DNA of 64,000 nt, taken from the NCBI RefSeq assembly GCF_017654505.1, contig NC_054535.1, forward strand, positions 46,070,348 to 46,134,347. The letters run 5' to 3'. A program made the position numbers and the translations under genes. How positions within the stretch are numbered: position 1 is the stretch's first letter; every line of letters begins with the position of its first letter. This document shows positions 56,269 to 64,000 of the stretch, one piece after another. The notes beneath the pieces are model-generated. The model was not told the origin of the DNA. It saw only the letters and a list, made by a program, of their open reading frames with translations, and searched no databases. This DNA comes from Polyodon spathula (Eukaryota; Chordata; Actinopteri; Acipenseriformes; Polyodontidae).

Positions 56269-57720
56269 AGATATTTTTCTCCACCAAAAATTATCTCAGA
56301 ATATCAGTTTGATTTCTGTAAAAAACTAAAATATATCCCTACTTGGTTATTGTTTTTTCTCACTGTAGCTTATTTGTAATTTCTCTGCAAGAGAAACTGA
56401 AACTAAATCTTCTCATAGATAGTTTATTTATACGGGAATTACAATTGAACTAAAAACAAAACCACCTATAAGAACTTCAGAAGGACTGCTGTTCTGTACG
56501 TAATTTATATTGCTTTTTCTTTAAGAACTGTACTACCATAAAGTAAAATGTGCTTACTATGTGTGTGTATACATTAGTTTGTAAGTTACGTGCTAGATTG
56601 AGTCTCCCGTCTCTTTGGGGGCGTTACGTGTACATAGTCAGCATTGCCCATTTATTTGTTTACTGTGTGTGTTTCTTTTAGTAGAGGGGAAAAAAAAAAA
56701 TCCCTTAATGTTTCTTTATTGATAGCGTTGTTTATTCGAGGACGACCTCTATTACAAAGCTAAGATATGACTGCGGAGTCAATATGAGGGCAGCGCCAAA
56801 TTGAAGTAATACAGTAATTACAATAAGTGACTGCTAAATTTGGATCGGACCATGTGGAACATTTATACTATCAGGAAAGGTGACTAATTCAAATTCATTT
56901 TAACAAAAATGTACTATAGTTTTTAATAAATATATTTATTAAATGTATTATATAAATGGAAATACATTTAATTAGTGAAATACTAGTACAATCTAAATGT
57001 AAGCTAATGTTGTAAAATTCATGTCTGTAGCCCTTCCTTAATTTACAACTTTATCTGTGTTTATAATTATAGTGTATCAGTCTTTTATCAAGGTTGTGTC
57101 AGTTAACAGCATATTGTTGGAACGACACTGGCTCTTCCTTTCTTTCACATGTCTAGATCCTGATTTTGCTGAGCTTTTGTTCTGACAGTATTTTTTAAAG
57201 TAATCTGCTGCATACATAAACGAGTATAAGATTAATGAGAAACCAATTTGATGCCAACTCTATTTGGTGCCATATTATGGATTTTCTAATTACTGCTAAT
57301 TATGTGACACCAAAGATGGTTCTAAATGTATTGCTGTGGACAGTATGTTAAGTAGATGTTAACAGGCTGTCATTTTGCACTGAGCAGTAATTGACATTAC
57401 AAAATAAATGAATATTTGGAGGTTGTTCAGGAGGTCAGCCTTATATTCAGGGAACTTTCAAAAAATGTCTTTTAGGTTTTCCTAGTAGTGTGTTGTTTTA
57501 CAGTAATGTTTCTAATTTGATTTTCAGAACTCTGGACCCAGTTCTAGTATCATAATTTTATCTAGTGATTGAACTTTAAAAATTAGTTAATTAAAAGTAT
57601 GATTTAAAAACCTTCAATCAGCTGTTTTTCTTTCTTTGGTGATAGATGACTGTCACAACGATCTATAAACAATATTTTAGTTGTGTCATGAAAAACATCA
57701 CAAATACACTTAACATTACT
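56269..57720. other. unassigned AT-rich stretch
   Basis: No recognisable element ends or exons. Confidence 0.5.
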
Positions 57721-57723
57721 TAC

Positions 57724-57759
<36 letters not shown>

Positions 57760-57760
57760 A
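57721..57760. repeat. (TTTA)n microsatellite
   Basis: About ten TTTA units. Confidence 0.95.
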
Positions 57761-57762
57761 TA

Positions 57763-58284
57763 AAATATTTAAACAAAAATAAACACTTGCTAGCAGAGCA
57801 GAAATAAAACAATTAAACAAAATAAATCTTAAACACAAATAATGAATTAAGGTCTGGCTGGGCAGTAGCCTTCACGGATCCTTATATTCTTTTAAATTTA
57901 GTTTGTCCTCGCTCGCTCTCGTTCCTCCTCTGAACACCCCACCCCAAGTGCAGAGAGCTGCAGATATTTATACAGGTGACCAGCTCCCGATCAGCAACAA
58001 ATTAATCACTTAACTAAATCTGGAGATGGCCACCTTCTGCACGAGTTTCTTAATGTGGATGGGGCTTCCCATCCACGCTGCAAAACAATAACAAAACAAA
58101 AAGCACAGCTATGCTGTCATACAAAATAATAAACAAACAAAACACACGGCGGTTCGCCGTCATCTGTAAACAAAAATATAAAACAACAAACAAATACAAA
58201 ATAACACAGGGGCTGAGGGGGAGACCCCGTTCTAAAAATAAACAATATGATTAAACAGCAGGGCTTGCTTACCGCCCTGCTACA
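57763..58284 (-). mobile_element. LTR fragment, minus orientation
   Basis: On the minus strand it starts TGTAGCAGGGCGGTAAGC (58284). An inverted repeat (AGGTGGCCATCTCCAGAT at about 58035-58018 with CTGATCGGGAGCTGGTCACC at about 57994-57975) is followed by TGTATAAATA. Arm sequences resemble the 51063 LTR. The 3' end is truncated near the (TTTA)n array; no TSD. Confidence 0.65.
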
Positions 58285-58573
58285 ATGGGTATGAGTCCTT
58301 CAAGGCAGTGCAGGAATCCTTGCATACAGGAGCATCCTGTGAAATAAATCTTTGCATTCAGTTATATGATTTTTTTTTTCCACCAGAGATGCGACACAAA
58401 TATGATTGGCTTTGTACAATGTTATTTATTCTTAGTGCTGGGACAAATATCTGAATATTCTGAATTAATATTTTTTGACATGTATTCTTATGCAAAGATC
58501 AGATGTTCGTATTCACTACAAATGACAAAAATACCTTGAACTTATTTACCATCTCACCAGAATTTACGCGACA

Positions 58574-58575
<2 letters not shown>

Positions 58576-58639
<64 letters not shown>
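58576..58639. repeat. (TA)n microsatellite
   Basis: Uninterrupted TA array. Confidence 0.95.
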
Positions 58640-58640
<1 letters not shown>

Positions 58641-59015
58641 TATATGCATACAGATAGGTAAGAGGATAGAGGAGAGACAGGTTCCAGAGATACCAGGAGA
58701 GACAGGTTCCAGAGATCCCTACATACTTCTGAAGGTGGTCAAAAATAATACGATTTGTGTGAGGGACAACAAGTTCTGTCGTTAGATTAATATTTTAAGC
58801 TAAAGGTATTATATTTAAGTTTTTTGTAAATTAGCAAATAAGTGATACTGCTTTCTTAATACATGAACCTGACATTTAAATGCAGCAATCTAATAAAGTT
58901 ACAAAAAAAACAAACAAACAAAAAAAAACACCATAGTCACCAAGGTATTTACGGATCAGAAAAAATCGTGTTGTGTAATTTATTTAAAATTATTTCTAAG
59001 TCTACTTGTTAGGAT

Positions 59016-59016
<1 letters not shown>

Positions 59017-59056
<40 letters not shown>
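59017..59056. repeat. 40-nt poly-T run
   Basis: Uninterrupted T run; more T-rich sequence follows to about 59240. Confidence 0.95.
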
Positions 59057-59060
<4 letters not shown>

Positions 59061-59570
59061 TGAAGTTTACTGTTTAGAAGCATTCAAGACAAACTTTCCC
59101 TGAGAAAAAGATGTAATGATTTTTTTTTTCTTTTGATTTTGGTGTTGCTAGCCTAGTTTTTCGTGTATCATATTTACATTTTTTTTAAATTTTTTTTTTT
59201 AGATTAAACACTATATTAAAAGCAATTATTATTATTTTTTTTTTTACTAGATTTGAACAGAAGCGATATTATGATTGTTTACTGGACATGCACAATCAAT
59301 CGATTTGTGAAACTATTAAAATATGAAATACTTGTAGATAGGATTATCTGTTCAATATTTTATTATTATTTTAAATAGACTGTAAATCTCACGACAATGT
59401 TTGTGTGTATTAAAACATGTATGTATTTATTTTTCAATGAGAGTAGTGCAGAGAAAGAATCCCCCCCTCAAAAAAAAAGTGGCTGACTTTATATAAAAAT
59501 CATATAACTTTTAAATAAAATCAGTTCAGTCTCTGTAAATTCACTAACTCCAGATAGAAAGATGGAAAGT

Positions 59571-60040
59571 TGTTGTCTTTCCGAAAGGAGACTCCACCCA
59601 TCAATCTCATACGTTATCAGTTTGACCAGTTAAATAGGTCTCTCTGTCCACAAACCCCTGTCGTTTCTTTGTTTGGTCCTCTTCCTCCCTGCCTCCACCC
59701 TGCAGAGTGCCTTGTCTAGGGGGTAGGTGGCCCCAAGTGCCACTTGTCCTGCCCACTGGCCGAGCCATTCTTAATCATTGTATTGCATTCACCTCAGCTT
59801 GGCCAGCATAGGGGCGGATATTGAGGTCCAATGGATAAGGCCATGGGCCAAATTGTAATGTGAATGTATTATGTATCTGTCGTGTTCATGTCGGGCATAA
59901 CTGTTTGCCAATTGTTCATGTGCCATCTGGCATATCTTTCACAAACAATAAACTGTTATATTTACTACTAAGTGGATTTCTTCTTTCTGAATTAGGCTTC
60001 TTCTTCCAGCGTAGAACACAGTTAATTCACAGTCACAACA
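59571..60040 (+). mobile_element. LTR candidate (TGTTGT...ACAACA)
   Basis: Starts TGTTGTCTTTCCGAAAGG and ends CACAGTCACAACA; poly(A) signal AATAAA at about 59947. No TSD seen. Alternative: the strong acceptor-like tract ending CCACCCTGCAG at 59705 followed by a poly(A) signal could be a terminal exon of a host gene, but no protein is recognised. Confidence 0.35.
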
Positions 60041-60547
60041 GTCCATGAACTCATTGAAAGTTTTATTTTAAGGCCTTTTTAAATACAGTAAACTGTCTTT
60101 CTCAACTCTTGGTTTATTTAGTTACCCGACTCCTTAAACTGTGACTCCTGGACTTCCCTGCCAGCAGACGCTGACTCTGGAACCTTCCTAGCTTCCTTTT
60201 GGGGTACTTAATAAACTTTAGCTGAGTTTGGTTGGTTTCACATGGTGTCTGTGACTGGATCTCCTGCACTACCCGGCACTGCTTGTCTGCTGAGTCAGGA
60301 AGAGAGAGTGCACTCACACACACAGTCCTTTTGTGCTGGTAGGCTGAGGATCATTAAAGGCGCAGTTCCTTTCATTTTAACGCATAGCAATGCAGCTAAT
60401 CTTTTAGCCGTTGCTACAGTGTATAATAGAAATAAAAAAAAACAAACAACACATTTTGTCTTTGCAGAATTTGATGGAGCCTACTGTAAATACTGTGTGC
60501 ATTTTCAAACCAAAATGCTTATACAGTCAGCACTTGTATATACAACA

Positions 60548-60621
<74 letters not shown>

Positions 60622-61122
60622 GTAACAAATTAATGCATTTACTCATCACATGTGATTTCCCATCTATTCAATGTTACAATTTATTTGATTATCCGTCACA
60701 GCCCAGGTTTTTTATTATGTTAGTTTTTTTTTCGCAGGCACAAATCCGTCCATGCACATGGCTGTGTGTCGGGACAGTGTCTCAGGACAGTATGTCAGCG
60801 CCATGCTCCAGGTTCAGCAGAGATAATGCAGCAAAAAATAAACAAACAAGAGCAATTCCAGCTATGGAAATGTAGCAGTTAATCATTAAACAGTTTTTCA
60901 TTTTCGTTTACAAGTGCATTGTGAAATTAGAGCCTTATTGAGCAGCATATGCAATTTTGAATACTCTAATTTTGAATACTGTTTCAATTCTGGATAATGT
61001 AGTTTTTTGGGGGAATCTTTTGATAAACTGCATTGCCTTTTAGGTTTTGTGCAATTCTGTGCATGGGTAATATTTTGATTTCATTTTGTTATTGGGTCAT
61101 AATGTGAAATTTTTCATATTGC
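60041..61122. other. unassigned
   Basis: Contains the (TA)n array at 60551-60619; no supported gene. Confidence 0.5.
60551..60619. repeat. (TA)n microsatellite
   Basis: Uninterrupted TA array. Confidence 0.95.
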
Positions 61123-61454
61123 TACAAATTAATACATACCGGATTTAAAAGAATTTACCGTACAGTCCACGTGTCTTCAGTCGTGTCTTTTATTAAGATA
61201 TTTTCAGAATCATGAATTAAAACACTGCTGAAAATATACTACTGTAATCAACTACAGTACATCTAAATGGAAACCTGTTTATTTTGAAATACAGTTCTTT
61301 CAGCTATGTATTTGACATTGTATCTTATTTGTGATTCTTGAAAAACGGACAAGGGTTGGAACGGGCCAAAATGAAATAATCAGATATGTGTCACACTCTT
61401 TTAACTGTTGCTGAAGTTAAATTGTATAGGGTTAAATATGTGAGTGCTGACTGT
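61123..61454 (+). repeat. dispersed repeat, copy 2
   Basis: Direct-orientation homologue of 1459-1808, sharing TACAGTACATCTAAATGG and GGGCCAAAATGAAATAATCA-like words; roughly 75-80% similar by eye. Confidence 0.75.
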
Positions 61455-61516
61455 ATTCTACTTTTTGTATGATAGGTAGGAGACAAGTAGACAAGTTCTC
61501 TAGCATTTTGTCCTCG

Positions 61517-61547
<31 letters not shown>

Positions 61548-62134
61548 CACCCCTGTGTATATCTGTTGAGCTACCCAGTAATTATATTGAAACTGCATAC
61601 AAAGAGCAAACCAAGGTATTATTGAAAAAACTTTCAATGAGATCTGTCAAACAGTTAAAGTGTATAAAAAGGTTATCTTTAATTAAACTTTGTTCTGTGT
61701 ATTGGTTAATTTATAAGTAGTGCATATGATTACGGGGTCTAGTGAAATGTATTGGATCTAATGAGCCTGTCAAATGCCACTGTCTGCACTTCAAATGTAA
61801 TTATTGTTATTTAATAGCTAACAGTCAAGTTTTTCCGTTCTTGACAGATATTCAGTGGGTGGTAACAACTTTAAAAAAAATCACAGAATTGTCTCTTGTG
61901 CAGAGTCTTTTTTCCTTTCCTTAAGAAGATGTAGCTTGGCTTTCAAAGTAATTGGTTTGGAAATTATTTTCTAATGTATTTCTGTTAAATGTAATCTGAG
62001 GATCTGTAGTTGCTAATAGGTCTAAATACCTGATATACAGTGAAAGAATTGTACTGCATACTTTCTGTTAATATATAATATATGTCTAAATCGATTACAA
62101 TTTTGGATCGATTAATTTATGGGCATTAGTAGAT
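61455..62134. other. unassigned
   Basis: AT-rich, with a poly-T run at about 61519-61540. Confidence 0.5.
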
Positions 62135-63200
62135 TATTATGATTATTATTATTTTTTATTTCTTAGCAGACACCCTTACCCAGGGTGACTTACAGTTGTA
62201 TACAAAAAATACATATCAAGAGTTACAGTACAATTAAGAGCAAGATACAAAATACAGTAACTTCAGTCCTAATAAGAGCAAATACAAAACACAGTACGGT
62301 TTGATATTGGGGCAGTTCAAGAGCAGATAACAGTGTTGATAGTTACATCAGGGTTAGATACGAGTGGAAGTGAAATACAATATACTACTATAAGTGCATT
62401 ATTAAATACAGTAAAATTGAGAGCAGATAAGTACAAGTTAAAGTGCATTAAAAGGCTGAGTGTCTAGAAAGGAAGAGTTGAGTTTTACAGGTGTTGGCTG
62501 AAGAGGTGTGTCTTGAGGAGGCGCTGGAAAGTGGTCAGAGACTGGACAGTCCTGACATCTGTAGGAAGGTCGTTCCACCACTGCGGCATGAAAGTGGAGA
62601 AGGAGAGAGCTCTGGAGGCAGGGGAGCGTAGCGGAGGTACATCCAATCTTGTAGTACAGGTGGACCGGAGAGGTCGGTGTGGGTGTAGGGAGAGATGAGG
62701 GTCTGGAGTTAGTTGGATACAGTCTGGTCATCAGTAGGTGAGTACTGGATCTGGATGCGAGCTGTGATCGGGAGCCAGTGGAGTGAGCGGAGCAGTGAAG
62801 TAGCATGGGAGAAGCGAGGCAGAGAGAACTCCAGGCAAGCAGCGGAGTTTCGGGTGGCGGATGCAGGGAGGCCGGCCAGGAGGAGTTGCAGTAGTCTAGG
62901 TGGGAGAGTACCAGAGCTAGATGAGGAGTTGCGTGGAGTAGTTGGTGAGGAAAGATTGGATTCTTCATATGTTGCTCAGGAAGAAACAACAGGAGAGTGC
63001 TATAGAGGAGATGGGATTAGGAGAGGTTGGGGTCCAGGGTTACTCAGAGGTTCTTGGCTGAGGAAGAGGGATCGAGCATGGTAGATTCCAGAGGAATGGT
63101 GATAGAGAGAACAGAGAAAGGGGAAGAAAAGGAGATCAGATTTAGAGAGCCTCAGTTTGAGATTGTGCGAGTGCATCCAGGAGAAGATAGCAGAAAGACT
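62135..63200 (-). mobile_element. L2-type LINE fragment
   Basis: The 3' tail on the minus strand (GTCACCCTGGGTAAGGGTGT and CTGCTAAG, then (AAT)-like units) matches the copy at 5803. Coding pieces on the minus strand are SHNLKLRLSKSDLLFFP, NPISSIALSCCFFLSNI, LVLSHLDYCNS, LRSLHWLPITARIQIQY and ISPYTHTDLSGPP, in more than one frame. This is the region downstream of the catalytic palm of an L2 reverse transcriptase. Dead copy. Confidence 0.8.
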
Positions 63201-64000
63201 GCCACAGCTCAGACTGCCCTTAGACGTATGTCCCTTAGAAGGCTGGCATTTAGAACGCCTGGCGTTCTAAGACACTGTTTTGCCAATTTATAATGCCCTG
63301 CAGGTCTAGAGCTGGTATAGTTTACACGCTTTTTAAATTCACTTCAATCAAGTACAGCTCTGAACGCTTTGGGAATGCTCATGTTTTTGTGCTAACTTTG
63401 TTAGACATCTTAAATTGCTGTAGACAGTGCTGCTCCATGTCGCCTTTTCTGTACTGTGCAAAATACAGCTCCAGCAGTACACTTTTTTTAATTGACAGCT
63501 AACAGTAAGCCATGGATACCTTTCATAATTTGCATTTTGAAAGTGACAAGTATATCCCTTCCCTTCCTATGTCAGTCTGGGCATTTGTGGTGTATTCTTC
63601 AATTTTTCTGAGAAAGTTCTTGAAAATTGATTTGTAACCAAACCGACTACGATGTCTCCGTTGTCTGATGACATTTTTTTTTTAATTTGTAAAAAATCGT
63701 AATATGTAATATCGTGCAAAATTCAGCTATTCTTACACTGCTTACCCTAGCATATTTATGTCTCGCCTCTGCTCACTCATGATTGGACACCTGCATAAAA
63801 AAGGGCTGATTTTTGACCTTCAGCTGTTTATGTCCCGCCTCTGCTCAATATCTGGAAATGCAGATATTCTATTGGCTGATTTTATTTTATATAAAAAAAA
63901 TAACTGTGCACGATTAAATTGTAAAAAAAAAAAAAAATCTGCGATCAAATCTTTAGCAGATTAATCGGACCAATTAATCATCTAATCGGAGAAGTCTACA
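63201..64000. other. unassigned right edge
   Basis: Contains a perfect 21-nt palindrome at 63250-63270 and an imperfect direct repeat of TTATGTC-CGCCTCTGCTCA (about 63758-63850). No coding support. Confidence 0.45.

Larger units (their letters stand above)
58285..59570. other. unassigned, with microsatellites
   Basis: Holds the (TA)n array at 58576-58639, a two-copy 24-nt direct repeat around GGAGAGACAGGTTCCAGAGA (58671-58718) and a poly-T run at 59017-59056. Confidence 0.5.

Noticed and set aside
59571..60040. Terminal exon of a host gene
   Set aside because: Acceptor-like tract and poly(A) signal are present, but the TGTTGT/ACAACA ends fit an LTR at least as well and no protein is recognised; kept only as an alternative.

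Overview
This is a gene-poor, repeat-dense piece of a vertebrate nuclear genome. There are no operons, ribosome binding sites, tRNA/rRNA genes or CRISPR arrays, and no complete host gene. The mix of five Tc1-like transposons, several hAT elements, L2/CR1-type LINEs, CORE-type and tRNA-headed SINEs, solo LTRs and long (TA)n arrays points to a fish. My guess is a non-teleost ray-finned fish such as a sturgeon or paddlefish; this is inference from the repeat families, not proof.

Layout. 0-4.8 kb: a LINE fragment split by a hAT-like non-autonomous element, a dispersed repeat, a 45-nt poly-C run, and the only plausible host gene signal, a GC-rich first coding exon on the minus strand (4226-4450) with ZNF143-like promoter motifs. 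4.8-9.8 kb: microsatellites, an L2 fragment, a degenerate minisatellite and an LTR candidate. 9.8-14.4 kb: a DNA transposon with a multi-cysteine DDE-type transposase pseudogene, carrying a Tc1 in its left terminal repeat and a solo LTR in its right one. 14.7-18.4 kb: a hAT-bounded element with a perfect 8-bp target duplication, containing a minisatellite, an LTR and a Tc1 inserted in a (TA)n array. 18.5-27 kb: a LINE fragment between 143-bp direct repeats, another Tc1, and a second, internally deleted copy of the multi-cysteine transposon. 27-33.5 kb: sparse sequence, a minus-strand solo LTR and a hAT remnant. 33.5-36.5 kb: an LTR retrotransposon with two LTRs and only a gag-like ORF. 36.5-50 kb: LINE, SINE, solo LTR, a palindromic hAT MITE, a Tc1 and long unassigned stretches. 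50.9-56.3 kb: a pogo remnant with a solo LTR inside, a LINE split by a SINE that carries an exact copy of nearby LINE sequence, and a Tc1. 56.3-64 kb: LTR fragments, microsatellites, the second copy of the dispersed repeat and an L2 fragment.

No element looks autonomous: every transposase or reverse transcriptase seen is broken by stops, frameshifts or deletions. The window is best read as a record of nested insertions, which can be dated relative to each other because many target duplications are intact. The most interesting pattern is that the seven clear LTRs or LTR fragments that retain U3, belonging to several sequence-unrelated families, all carry an inverted repeat directly upstream of the TATA box; an eighth, weaker LTR candidate shows it too.
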